This document shows, piece after piece, positions 13,940 through 22,006 of a DNA stretch of 64,000 nucleotides. The stretch comes from Flavobacterium aeripolare (GTDB lineage: Bacteria; Bacteroidota; Bacteroidia; Flavobacteriales; Flavobacteriaceae): positions 231,748-295,747 of the forward strand of contig NZ_JABSNL010000003.1 in NCBI RefSeq assembly GCF_013294025.1, read 5' to 3'. The position numbers were made by a program, and so were the translations under genes. The notes beneath the pieces were generated by a model. The model made no database searches. It was not told where the DNA came from and was given only the letters and a program-made list of their open reading frames with translations. The first letter of the stretch is position 1. Each line of letters opens with the position of its first letter.

Positions 13940-15277
13940 ATGTCTAACCAAATTGAAACCCTTTTTTCTGGTAATTTCTACATAGACCGCTCTTATGGAG
14001 TTGGTCTAGTTCCTGCTTTAATCAAGTTGTACAAAAGTGAAAATTTTGTAGCTAGAAAAGAATCGGATGTTTTAAAAACTATTACTCGTGTATCTATTGA
14101 TGGTGCTACAATTAGTAATGGAACTCTAGAAGCTTCTGGTACCGAGCAACGCGTTGTTGTTTTAGCTTTTAAACAACCGGTAGTAAAATTCAGTACTTAT
14201 GACTGGTTAGGTACCCAAACTTACATTAGAATCTTAAACCAACTGAAAAATGATCCTACTGTTGTAGGTGTTGTTGTTGATGGTGACTCAGGTGGTGGTC
14301 AAGTTTATGGAACTCCTGAGACTTATGATGCAGTTGCAGCCTTTGTAGCTGTAAAACCATTTGTGTTTTATACTGGTGGTTATGCCTGTTCCGGCATGTA
14401 TTACATCGCAGCTCCTTCCTCTTATATTATTGCAAATAAACGTGCAGATGCTATTGGGTCCATTGGCGCTTATTGTACCATGGTTAATTATGATGGTATT
14501 CTTGAACATTTTGGAGCAAAGGTAAACACGATGTATTCCAGCTTATCTGAGGATAAGAATAAAAACCATCGTGCTGTTGAAGAAGGTGGTGAAGAAGGAA
14601 TCAAGCAATACATTAGAGAAGAGTTAGATCCTATGGTGATCACTTTTCACAATGATATGAAAGCGGCAAGACCTCAGTTGAATGAAACCGTTTTTAAAGG
14701 TGGAACATGGAACGGTGTTCAATCTCTTGAAATGGGATTAATTGATGCTAATGGATCTCTAGAAGATGCCGTTGCAAAAGTTTTTGAGCTAGCGAATACA
14801 AATAAAAATTCAAATAAAAATCAATCTAATAAACCCAAGACTATGTCAAAAACGACGAAAAGCTTTCCTGCTATTCAGAGCATTCTTGGAATTGAAGGAG
14901 AAGGTATCGCAACCATTTCTACAGTTCTTGGAAATAAGGGAGTACAGCTTACAGAGGCTCAACTGGAAACAATAGAGGCTTCATTAGCTGGAAACGAAAC
15001 AGCACTTAGTGCTGAAAAAGAAAAAGTAACGACTGCTCAAGCAACTGTTACTGGGATCGATACTGCTATTACAACCGCGCTTGAAACGGCTGGTTTAACC
15101 GCTAGTGTTGAAGCAACTGCTACTGCTGACACCAAAGTTGCTTTGCTTGGCGCAAAAGTAGCTGAATATGGAAAACGCTCTGGTGCGCAAGCATCAAAAC
15201 CAAAGGCAGATGGTGATTCTTTTGAGGAGGAATTAGACCAGGACAAAGACACTTCATTAATCAACTCAATGAAATAA
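13940..15277 (+). CDS. S49-type head maturation protease fused to a scaffold-like domain
   Basis: A 445-residue protein. The first about 280 residues match the S49/SppA family used by phages to process proheads: GVVVDGDSGGGQVYGTP, then GYACSGMYYIAA with the likely catalytic Ser151, then RADAIGSIGAY. Lys206 or Lys208 in EDKNKNHR lies at about the spacing of the lambda C-protein Ser-Lys dyad. After residue about 290 the sequence becomes Lys/Asn-rich and then Ala/Thr/Glu-rich and helical, as in scaffolding proteins. An in-frame ATG at 14843 (MSKTTKSFPAIQS) could give a separate scaffold product, as lambda Nu3 arises inside C. It sits directly before the capsid gene. Confidence 0.88.
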   Translation: MSNQIETLFSGNFYIDRSYGVGLVPALIKLYKSENFVARKESDVLKTITRVSIDGATISNGTLEASGTEQRVVVLAFKQPVVKFSTYDWLGTQTYIRILNQLKNDPTVVGVVVDGDSGGGQVYGTPETYDAVAAFVAVKPFVFYTGGYACSGMYYIAAPSSYIIANKRADAIGSIGAYCTMVNYDGILEHFGAKVNTMYSSLSEDKNKNHRAVEEGGEEGIKQYIREELDPMVITFHNDMKAARPQLNETVFKGGTWNGVQSLEMGLIDANGSLEDAVAKVFELANTNKNSNKNQSNKPKTMSKTTKSFPAIQSILGIEGEGIATISTVLGNKGVQLTEAQLETIEASLAGNETALSAEKEKVTTAQATVTGIDTAITTALETAGLTASVEATATADTKVALLGAKVAEYGKRSGAQASKPKADGDSFEEELDQDKDTSLINSMK

Positions 15278-15278
15278 T

Positions 15279-16277
15279 ATGGATATTCAATTATTAGCTG
15301 ACGAATTGCAAAGATTCGTTGTTCAGAACAAAGGAATCTCAAAAGCAGATTTCGCTCGTGCCATGACTATTACGGTTGATGCGCATTGTCGTAAAGTGAC
15401 TAAAATCAAAGGTACCTATCAAGTACTTGATTCTATCATGTCGCACGTTGTACAAGGTTTTAAAGCTGAATGGCAAGAACTAGGTAAATTCTCTGTAAGA
15501 GACAAAGAATTGAAAAACTACCATCAAAAAGTCAATTTCCCAATCGTTCCTGCTGAAGTACTTTCTACAGCTCTTGCAGATTTATATGAGGAGGATGTTG
15601 AGATTACCAATAAGCAAATTTGCAAAATCATCATTGATTGGTTGTTGACGCAAGTAACAGACGATTTAGAATTGTTGTCTTGGATTGGTGATACAACTGG
15701 AGGAACTGCTGATGGTGAATTTGGTTATTCTTTAAATGGATGGAACAAGATCATTGAATTAGCTGTTGCTAACACTGATCGTCCAGTTTTTAAAATTCCA
15801 TTAGAAGCGTTGACAGATTCTAATATCTACGATCAGGTTTTAGCATTTGAGAGAGGTTTACCTAAGATTTTGAAAAACAAAATCCAAAAAATCCACATGT
15901 CGGAGAATAACTTGGAGCGCTACGAGATTGCTTATCGCGAAAAGTACAATCAATCTCCTAAGTATGATGAAGCTGACAACACTAGATCGCCTTTGAGAAA
16001 AAGAGCGTTAGTGGGTCATACAAATATGGCTGACGACAAGATTTTTTGTACTGTTGAAGGTGCAATGTTGAATCTTATTGACGTTATCGACAACCCACCA
16101 AAGATCACGATGATTCAAGTTCAAGACTATAAAGTAAAAATCTTTATGGAGTTCTGGAAAGGATATGATTTCTTGATGAATGAGGCTGTTTGTGTGGCTG
16201 ATTTCGCTGGGATTGTTCGTGGTCTAGGTAATGCTGAAAAAATGAAGATGTACTATCCTCATGAAGAAGTAATCTAA
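15279..16277 (+). CDS. Major capsid protein
   Basis: A 332-residue protein starting 1 nt after the protease/scaffold gene. The sequence has the make-up of HK97-fold capsid proteins of Bacteroidota phages: a helical N-terminus, a central alpha/beta region with DIWLLTQVTDDLELLSW-like character (IIDWLLTQVTDDLELLSWI), GYSLNGWNKIIELA, and a C-terminal strand region ending in VADFAGIVRGL. It would form the icosahedral shell and be processed by the neighbouring protease. Identification is by position, size and overall character rather than by a short diagnostic motif. Confidence 0.8.
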   Translation: MDIQLLADELQRFVVQNKGISKADFARAMTITVDAHCRKVTKIKGTYQVLDSIMSHVVQGFKAEWQELGKFSVRDKELKNYHQKVNFPIVPAEVLSTALADLYEEDVEITNKQICKIIIDWLLTQVTDDLELLSWIGDTTGGTADGEFGYSLNGWNKIIELAVANTDRPVFKIPLEALTDSNIYDQVLAFERGLPKILKNKIQKIHMSENNLERYEIAYREKYNQSPKYDEADNTRSPLRKRALVGHTNMADDKIFCTVEGAMLNLIDVIDNPPKITMIQVQDYKVKIFMEFWKGYDFLMNEAVCVADFAGIVRGLGNAEKMKMYYPHEEVI

Positions 16278-16290
16278 TAATCTAGTAAAG

Positions 16291-16737
16291 ATGACTAAAG
16301 ATCAATTAATAGATAAAGCAAAAACCTTCGGTATTGATACCGAAGGTTTAACTGTTGAGCAATTGAAAGCAGCTATAAAAAAGGTAAAAGCCGAAAAGAT
16401 AGCTGAATTAACTGTTGCTGTGACTGAAGCAAAAACAGCGTTTGAGAATTTACCAGAAGACGCTTCTGATGAAGACAAAATAGCTGTGCAAGGAAATATT
16501 AATCTAGCTGAGCAAGCTCTAGCAGATTTTACAGGTGTTCCTACTGAAACAAAAGAAGAAGAAAATGAAGCGGAATTTGATTTTAATGGATCTACTTATG
16601 GATTCAAAAAAACAGCTCCTGCTCGCTTTAACTTCCTTGGAGTAAATAGATCTCAAGAAGAATGGATTCAAGATAAAGACGCAATGGAATTGCTTATTTC
16701 TGGAAATTCATCATTTGTTAAACTTTTAAAAAAATAG
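16291..16737 (+). CDS. Head-associated protein with an HeH/SAP-like start
   Basis: A 148-residue protein. Residues 1-35 (TKDQLIDKAKTFGIDTEGLT, then VEQLKAAIKK) resemble the short LEM/SAP-like helix-extended-loop-helix module found in phage head proteins. A long acidic, Ala/Glu-rich helix follows, then a C-terminal conserved-looking part (YGFKKTAPARFNFLGVNRSQ). It directly follows the capsid gene, so a head decoration or head-tail joining role is plausible but unproven. Confidence 0.6.
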   Translation: MTKDQLIDKAKTFGIDTEGLTVEQLKAAIKKVKAEKIAELTVAVTEAKTAFENLPEDASDEDKIAVQGNINLAEQALADFTGVPTETKEEENEAEFDFNGSTYGFKKTAPARFNFLGVNRSQEEWIQDKDAMELLISGNSSFVKLLKK

Positions 16738-16740
16738 ATC

Positions 16741-17310
16741 ATGGATACATGTTTTGACGAATTACCATTAGAAAATTTACCAGCATGCGTTAACAATGAG
16801 GTGCAAGCGGGTATTTCTGAGGTGGATGTGAATTATGCCATTCATCCTCAAATCACCACTTTTCCAATGCCATTAAATTTTGGGGATCCTGGATACACTT
16901 ATGAGACTGCAGTTACAGTAACTGAAGACATCGTGTTTCAAGCAGGAAAAGGATTTGGTACAATTGCTATTATGCCAGATTCGGGAGAAGTAACGGTTGA
17001 TCTTGTGGGGAACAAAGGAAACAAAAAGACGAAGAGTTCTTTTCCTTTTGCTGTTTCAAGTAACAACAAAAAGGTGTTAGGGTTCATGAGAACCCACAAG
17101 AACACACCGATGATTTTTTGTGTTAGAGAGCGAGATGGGCAAAAGCGATTAATTGGCGACGCGTTCAATCCTGCCTACATTGTAGAGGGTAAAGCAACGA
17201 CTGGAAAAGGTGGTGAAGATGATAAGGTGGTGAATTTCACCTTTGAATCATACTGTGTTCCTATTGTCTATTCTGGCGCGGTTCAAGAACCAGCTGCAGT
17301 AACTCCTTAG
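16741..17310 (+). CDS. Probable major tail (tube) protein
   Basis: A 189-residue, beta-rich protein (FGTIAIMPDSGEVTVDLVGN; VNFTFESYCVPIVYSGAV). It lies 3 nt after the head-associated gene and is followed by a small gene typical of the capsid-to-tail transition. Its size and strand pattern suit a tail tube protein, but no diagnostic motif is visible. A head decoration or neck protein is the alternative. Confidence 0.5.
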   Translation: MDTCFDELPLENLPACVNNEVQAGISEVDVNYAIHPQITTFPMPLNFGDPGYTYETAVTVTEDIVFQAGKGFGTIAIMPDSGEVTVDLVGNKGNKKTKSSFPFAVSSNNKKVLGFMRTHKNTPMIFCVRERDGQKRLIGDAFNPAYIVEGKATTGKGGEDDKVVNFTFESYCVPIVYSGAVQEPAAVTP

Positions 17311-17311
17311 T

Positions 17312-17617
17312 ATGAAAAAATACTTTGAGATAGTAAATCTACTTATTCCTTGTGCGTTCGTTTTAAATGATCGCTCAAGGTTTGATTTGCGCACAGGAAT
17401 TCCTAATAACGCTCTTGAGGTATATAAAGGAGGGTTTAAAAATTTAGGATTGAAACCTGGTGCCGAGGAGCTCTTTAAAAAAGAAACTGTAAAAGATTTG
17501 CTTTCTCTAATCGAAAAAGCAAGAAGGGTACAGGATGTTGAAGTTTTGGCTTTAGCTAAACCTGATAACGCAAAAATTCAGGACGCTGCAAAAGCTAGAA
17601 TTTTACGATTTAAGTAA
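17312..17617 (+). CDS. Small late phage protein, unknown
   Basis: A 101-residue protein starting 1 nt after the preceding stop, so translationally linked. N-terminal EIVNLLIPCAFVLNDRSRFD is followed by helical Lys-rich sequence. No family recognised; probably structural or assembly-related by position. Confidence 0.55.
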   Translation: MKKYFEIVNLLIPCAFVLNDRSRFDLRTGIPNNALEVYKGGFKNLGLKPGAEELFKKETVKDLLSLIEKARRVQDVEVLALAKPDNAKIQDAAKARILRFK

Positions 17618-17637
17618 ATCATTTAATAATTATAATT

Positions 17638-18009
17638 ATGAAAAAAATTGTCCTACTAGCCATGTGTGGCTTAGCCTTTAGTACGGTATCTGCTATGAGT
17701 GTTCATAAAGATATTTTTATTTATGAACCAGAAGCAATTGTTGATCAGCTAAATTCTGATTTCAATTATCAGGATTTAATTTTGGCGAATAGATATTCGA
17801 TCAATAATGAAGATCAAAATGTATTATTTGATGTGCATTACACTGATTTTAATGATCAGTATCAAAATGTTTTTGAACAAGATGTTTTTAACCGTTGTTA
17901 TGAAAATAAAATTGCAACGGATGTTAAGACGGCTTACTTACTCAATATAGCTACTAGGCTTAAAATAGCCAGTCTTACCAGGCATGATCCTCATATAAGT
18001 AAAATTTAG
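17638..18009 (+). CDS. Secreted phage-encoded protein, unknown
   Basis: A 123-residue protein with a clear Sec signal peptide (MKKIVLLAMCGLAFSTVSAM, cleavage likely near Ala19). The mature part is Asn/Asp/Tyr-rich with repeated DQY/DQN words (YQDLILANRYSINNEDQNV). It is unusual among structural genes and is closed by its own strong terminator. It may be a lysogenic-conversion (moron) gene acting in the periplasm. No known family. Confidence 0.65.
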   Translation: MKKIVLLAMCGLAFSTVSAMSVHKDIFIYEPEAIVDQLNSDFNYQDLILANRYSINNEDQNVLFDVHYTDFNDQYQNVFEQDVFNRCYENKIATDVKTAYLLNIATRLKIASLTRHDPHISKI

Positions 18010-18031
18010 TTTTTTTTGGTTAGTTAGTAGT

Positions 18032-18064
18032 AAAGCTCCGGATATAATATTCGGAGCTTTTTTT
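18032..18064 (+). terminator. Terminator after the secreted-protein gene
   Basis: A 9-bp perfect stem AAAGCTCCG / CGGAGCTTT (18032-18040 and 18052-18060) followed by a T-run to 18064. Confidence 0.85.
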
Positions 18065-18077
18065 AAAATTAGTTTAT

Positions 18078-18824
18078 ATGGATATTCAATCTTGGTTTGA
18101 CAATAATGGAAGTTATGCTGATGGTTTTAAACTGTACAGCGAGTTGCCTTCTCGAAATAACAACCTGGTTAGAAATTTTTTAAAAGAAAATCCTTCTAAT
18201 TTTTTGAAGCTAAAATACGAGCTAAAGAAAGCGCTTTTATCAGGAGCTAACGTTGTTGTTGCTACTCCTACAATACGAGTTAAAAAAGAACCGGAACCTT
18301 TAAAAACAGTAGTCAAAGACTCTAATAAGGAAATTATAGAGCAATCTGTAGAGACGGCTGTTAAAAAGGAATCAATGGCCATGTACCCAATGGAGCTGCA
18401 CGCTACTTATCGAGAGCGTATTAGCAACTGGTACTTAGCTTGTGAATTAAAATTTCAATTGAATGCTTGCTCTGGAGAGAATGATGAAGCTGCATTAAAA
18501 TTAATTATCCAACTGGAAGATTTGTGGACCAAAATTGACCGCGCTTGGAAAATACTTGATCACTGGAAAGATCACAATCGAATTATGCCTACTGATCAAA
18601 GCGAGAATTTCAGTAGTTATTCGAAAGACAAATTATTTTTGATGCGAAATAGGCTCGAGGTTAGAATTAGTAAAAGAGAAAAGACCGTTCAATCAAAAAG
18701 AGAAGCTGTTGCTAGCTCACCTGAAGATAGAACTCTTTTAAATGCACTAAATAGTAAGCTCGAGCAATTGCATCAATTAAAAATTGATTTAGAAACTATT
18801 AGAAAATTATTGAAAGATGAGTGA
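18078..18824 (+). CDS. Phage protein with C-terminal coiled coil, unknown
   Basis: A 248-residue protein. The N-terminal 60 residues (SWFDNNGSYADGFKLYSELP) resemble small helical domains. A Lys/Glu/Pro linker follows, then a middle helical domain (YRERISNWYLACELKFQL) and a long C-terminal coiled coil (about residues 185-248). It overlaps the ParB-methyltransferase gene by 8 nt, so the two are probably made together. A packaging or modification accessory role is possible; no family is recognised. Confidence 0.6.
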   Translation: MDIQSWFDNNGSYADGFKLYSELPSRNNNLVRNFLKENPSNFLKLKYELKKALLSGANVVVATPTIRVKKEPEPLKTVVKDSNKEIIEQSVETAVKKESMAMYPMELHATYRERISNWYLACELKFQLNACSGENDEAALKLIIQLEDLWTKIDRAWKILDHWKDHNRIMPTDQSENFSSYSKDKLFLMRNRLEVRISKREKTVQSKREAVASSPEDRTLLNALNSKLEQLHQLKIDLETIRKLLKDE

Positions 18825-20100
18825 ATTATTATTAGCTCCATTGGAGTGGTCAACCGAAAAAAGAAGAGTGAAGGATTTAATTCCTTATGAATACAATCCT
18901 CGTAAACTCTCAGAGGATAAAAAACAAAAGCTTAAAGAAAGTTTAGAAAAATACAACCTTGCCGAAATTCCCGCAATTAATACCAATGATGTTATTATTG
19001 CAGGGCATCAACGTGTGGTGGTTCTACTCGAAATTGGTAGAGGCGATGAACTGATAGATGTGCGGGTTCCGAACCGTGAGCTAACTGAAAAAGAGTTTAA
19101 GGAGTACAATATTCGCTCAAACGTATCAGTTGGTGAGTGGGATATCGATATTTTAAATGCCATTTTTGATGATATTGATCTGTTGTCTTTAGGTTTAAAT
19201 ATTGATGATATTCCTCTTCCTGAAATGGATTTAGCTGCTGAGTTAACTTCTGAAGAAGAATCTGAGTTTGATCCCACGCCAGCTAAAGAAGCAATTACAG
19301 TTTTAGGTGATGTCTATGAGATGAGATCGATTCAAAAGAAATTAGTGCATCGTGTAATTTGTGGTGATAGCTGTGACCAAAACACCTATAGTGAGCTGTT
19401 AAAAGATAATGAGAAATTAAACATGGTTTTAACAGATCCTCCTTACAATGTGAACTACACCGGAAGTACTAAGGACAAGTTGCAAATTAAAAACGATAAC
19501 ATGTCAAGTGCAGATTTTTACACTTTCCTTTTTGAATTTTATAAAGCTGCATATGATCACACTCTTGAAGGCAGTGCTATTTATGTTTTCCATGCAGATA
19601 GTGAAGGAGCCAACTTTAGAAATGCTTTGAAAGATGCTGGATTTAAATTGGCACAATGTTTAATTTGGTTAAAGAATAGTATTGTAATGGGTAGGCAAGA
19701 TTATCACTGGAAGCACGAACCTTGCCTTTACGGATGGAAAGAAGGAGCTGCTCACAACTGGTATTCAGACCGAAAGCAAACCACTATTTTAGAGTTTGAC
19801 AAACCAAACAAAAGTGAAGATCACCCAACAATGAAACCGATCGAGTTGTTCTCTTATGTAATGAAGAATAGTTCAAAGCAATATGACTTGGTCGGTGATG
19901 CCTTTCTAGGTTCTGGAACGACACTGATTTCTTGTGAAAAGAACTGGCGACAATGCCGAGGAATTGAACTCGACCCAAAATACACTGATGTGGATGTAAG
20001 GCGATGGATTAAGTACATGCGTGAAAACCATCTTGAGTTTGAAATCACAAAAAATGGACAGATATTGTCCAAAATTGAAATTGATAAATATTTCGAATAA
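18817..20100 (+). CDS. ParB-like domain fused to a DNA methyltransferase
   Basis: A 427-residue fusion. Residues about 15-110 form a ParB/Srx-like domain (DLIPYEYNPRKLSEDKKQKL; IIAGHQRVVVLLEIG). Residues about 180-420 form an amino-methyltransferase with DPPY (207-210) before the SAM-binding FLGSGTT (about 363-369), the order of the beta class (N6-adenine or N4-cytosine). Such fusions are common in phages next to terminase genes. They may modify phage DNA to evade restriction or mark DNA for packaging. The recognition sequence cannot be read. The next element is a terminator, so this ends an operon segment. Confidence 0.9.
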   Translation: MSELLLAPLEWSTEKRRVKDLIPYEYNPRKLSEDKKQKLKESLEKYNLAEIPAINTNDVIIAGHQRVVVLLEIGRGDELIDVRVPNRELTEKEFKEYNIRSNVSVGEWDIDILNAIFDDIDLLSLGLNIDDIPLPEMDLAAELTSEEESEFDPTPAKEAITVLGDVYEMRSIQKKLVHRVICGDSCDQNTYSELLKDNEKLNMVLTDPPYNVNYTGSTKDKLQIKNDNMSSADFYTFLFEFYKAAYDHTLEGSAIYVFHADSEGANFRNALKDAGFKLAQCLIWLKNSIVMGRQDYHWKHEPCLYGWKEGAAHNWYSDRKQTTILEFDKPNKSEDHPTMKPIELFSYVMKNSSKQYDLVGDAFLGSGTTLISCEKNWRQCRGIELDPKYTDVDVRRWIKYMRENHLEFEITKNGQILSKIEIDKYFE

Positions 20101-20105
20101 AAACT

Positions 20106-20129
20106 AAGCCACTCAATGAGTGGCTTTTT
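20106..20129 (+). terminator. Terminator after the methyltransferase gene
   Basis: AAGCCACT (20106-20113) / AGTGGCTT (20119-20126) with a 5-nt loop and T-run, 5 bp after the stop codon. Confidence 0.85.
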
Positions 20130-20145
20130 CATTTGTAAATTTTTG

Positions 20146-20153
20146 TATGTTTG
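20146..20153 (+). promoter_or_regulatory. -7 box of the membrane coiled-coil gene
   Basis: TATGTTTG fits TAnnTTTG and lies 28 bp before the ATG at 20182, just behind a terminator. It gives this gene its own promoter inside the late region. Confidence 0.6.
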
Positions 20154-20181
20154 TATCTAAACTATTACTAAATAAAACAAA

Positions 20182-21339
20182 ATGGAAGAAACGAAGTCAG
20201 TGGAACAGATTATTTCCGGAATTGATAGTTTGCTATCTCAACTACCCACAATAGGTTATGGGGTAAATGCAATCCCTAACTTAAATATTGAAGGTTTTGA
20301 GAGCGGTCAGAAAGGATACAACAATCTAAAAGAAAGTTTTACGAATTTAGATTTGTCGTTAAATATCAAACATACCACTTTAAAAAATAGCATATTAGCT
20401 TATCAAAAAAGACTTTCGTCATTAGAAAAAAAAGAAAGTAATTTGATGGCATTACTTGGTACAGATGAAAGTGCTTCCAACAATAGTTCAATTGCTTATA
20501 AATTGGTTTCTAATTTGCAAAACGAAATTGATGGATTGATTCAAAAAAGGGATGAATTAGATGCTGAACTTTTGAAAAAGGAAAGTTTTTTAAGAAATGA
20601 AACTCACGAAATTGAAGAAAATATTAAAGCTCAATTGGAAAAATCTAAGAAAGAGATACAATTTACTACAGATGATGCTAATAAAAAAGTAAAGATAATT
20701 ACTCAATTCCGTGATTTTTTAACAGAAACAAATAGTAACATGAAACTGTATGGAAATGTAATTTATATACTGCTTTTCATAACTACACTAGCAATTGGAC
20801 TTAGTATCCCCAGTATATTAAAATCTTTTGATAGTTATGATGCTTTTATTACCCGTTTAGGTTCACATTTTACAACATGGCAAATAATAAATTTGGCATT
20901 CGGATTGTTGATAGTCAAGCTTCCTTGGGCTATTTTTCTTAGTGCAGTATTTACAGGAATCTATCGTTTGTTGAAAGGTATATTGTACACTTATGAAAGA
21001 ATAAATCAGGATAAGAGAAATATATCTGCAATTTATGCTGTATCTGAAAATATAGGTAAATCACTGAATGAATATGGGTTAGCTATTTCTAACGAATATG
21101 ATTGGGAATCTGACCTAATCGATGATTCAGATGACATTGTAATTAAAATATCTAGTAAAAAATTACACCAGAAGAGAGAGAGTTTAAAATGGAATCAAAT
21201 CATGAATTATTTTGAAAGGATGCAAGATCATAAGGAGGATCCTAAAATGATTAAAGATGATGATCATAAGGATTTAGGATTTAAGTCAATAGTAGGCTTA
21301 TTAGGTAAGGCAATTGATAAATTCCCTACAGTTAAATAA
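20182..21339 (+). CDS. Membrane coiled-coil protein, independently transcribed moron
   Basis: A 385-residue protein of unknown family. Residues 1-60 are a Leu/Ile/Asn-rich head (IDSLLSQLPTIGYGVNAIPN). About 60-190 form a long coiled coil (QNEIDGLIQKRDELDAELLK; EEN-IKAQLEKSKKEIQF). Two hydrophobic segments follow at about 192-211 (VIYILLFITTLAIGLSIPSI) and 235-262 (IINLAFGLLIVKLPWAIFLS, AVFTGIY), then a charged C-terminal domain. The gene has its own -7 box, is bracketed by two terminators, and splits the methyltransferase from the terminase genes. This is the classical moron layout, so a role in the lysogen (superinfection exclusion or anti-phage defence at the membrane) is a reasonable inference, not shown. 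Confidence 0.75.
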   Translation: MEETKSVEQIISGIDSLLSQLPTIGYGVNAIPNLNIEGFESGQKGYNNLKESFTNLDLSLNIKHTTLKNSILAYQKRLSSLEKKESNLMALLGTDESASNNSSIAYKLVSNLQNEIDGLIQKRDELDAELLKKESFLRNETHEIEENIKAQLEKSKKEIQFTTDDANKKVKIITQFRDFLTETNSNMKLYGNVIYILLFITTLAIGLSIPSILKSFDSYDAFITRLGSHFTTWQIINLAFGLLIVKLPWAIFLSAVFTGIYRLLKGILYTYERINQDKRNISAIYAVSENIGKSLNEYGLAISNEYDWESDLIDDSDDIVIKISSKKLHQKRESLKWNQIMNYFERMQDHKEDPKMIKDDDHKDLGFKSIVGLLGKAIDKFPTVK

Positions 21340-21343
21340 AATG

Positions 21344-21370
21344 AAAAACCCACTCTAGCAGTGGGTTTTT
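21344..21370 (+). terminator. Terminator after the moron gene
   Basis: An 11-bp stem AAAAACCCACT (21344-21354) / AGTGGGTTTTT (21360-21370) with a 5-nt loop. Confidence 0.88.
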
Positions 21371-21373
21371 CTT

Positions 21374-21384
21374 TGTCCTTTAAT
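21374..21384 (+). promoter_or_regulatory. Late box copy 3 (TGTCC-type)
   Basis: TGTCCTTTAAT, 4 bp after a terminator and 54 bp before the terminase small subunit ATG, where transcription must restart. The bases behind it (TTAC, then TTTCTGTTTT) closely resemble those behind copy 1. Confidence 0.5.
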
Positions 21385-21427
21385 TACACTTTCTGTTTTA
21401 GTTACTTGCGTTAAAATTCTAATATTC

Positions 21428-22006
21428 ATGAGTTCTAACGCTGTAATTTTACGTAAAAAAGTAACCACCCTAGATAAGATACGCAAGTATTATTTAAAGG
21501 GAGAGGAAAGTGTTACTCTTAGTCCTAAGCAGGATGCAATTCGTGTAAATATTTATAAAGCTTGGAACTTGATGATTAATTATCACTCAAAGGAACAAGC
21601 TGTTTCTGTGCTTGCTAATGACGGTGCTAGCCGTGCACAAGCATATCGATATGTCAACGATTCGCTCCTTATTTTTGGGGATATACTTAAAAATCATAAA
21701 GAAGCTAAGCGATACCTGATTGAAGAAGATCTCATGCGATTGCAACAGCGTGCAATACGAGATAAGGACGGTGCACTAGAATTAAAAGTGATCGCACAAC
21801 GTATTAAAATCGGTGGTTTTGATAAAGACTCTGACCCTAATTTTGATCCAGAGAAAATGCAAGCACAAACCTATATCTTGAAAGCGCATCCATCTGTCTT
21901 AAAAATGATCGAAGCAAATCAAGATGGTGGTTCTATCGACTTCAATGCTCTGGATACTGAAGATGTTGATTTTGAAAGAGTAAATGAGGAGGAAGATGAA
22001 GACTAA
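21428..22006 (+). CDS. terS: Terminase small subunit
   Basis: A 192-residue protein directly before and overlapping the large terminase gene. It has an HTH-like centre (HSKEQAVSVLANDGASRAQA, then YRYVNDSL) that would recognise the packaging site, a helical oligomerisation part, and a very acidic C-terminal tail. In phages the small subunit binds viral DNA and loads the ATPase onto it. Placement rather than a single motif gives the call. Confidence 0.78.
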   Translation: MSSNAVILRKKVTTLDKIRKYYLKGEESVTLSPKQDAIRVNIYKAWNLMINYHSKEQAVSVLANDGASRAQAYRYVNDSLLIFGDILKNHKEAKRYLIEEDLMRLQQRAIRDKDGALELKVIAQRIKIGGFDKDSDPNFDPEKMQAQTYILKAHPSVLKMIEANQDGGSIDFNALDTEDVDFERVNEEEDED

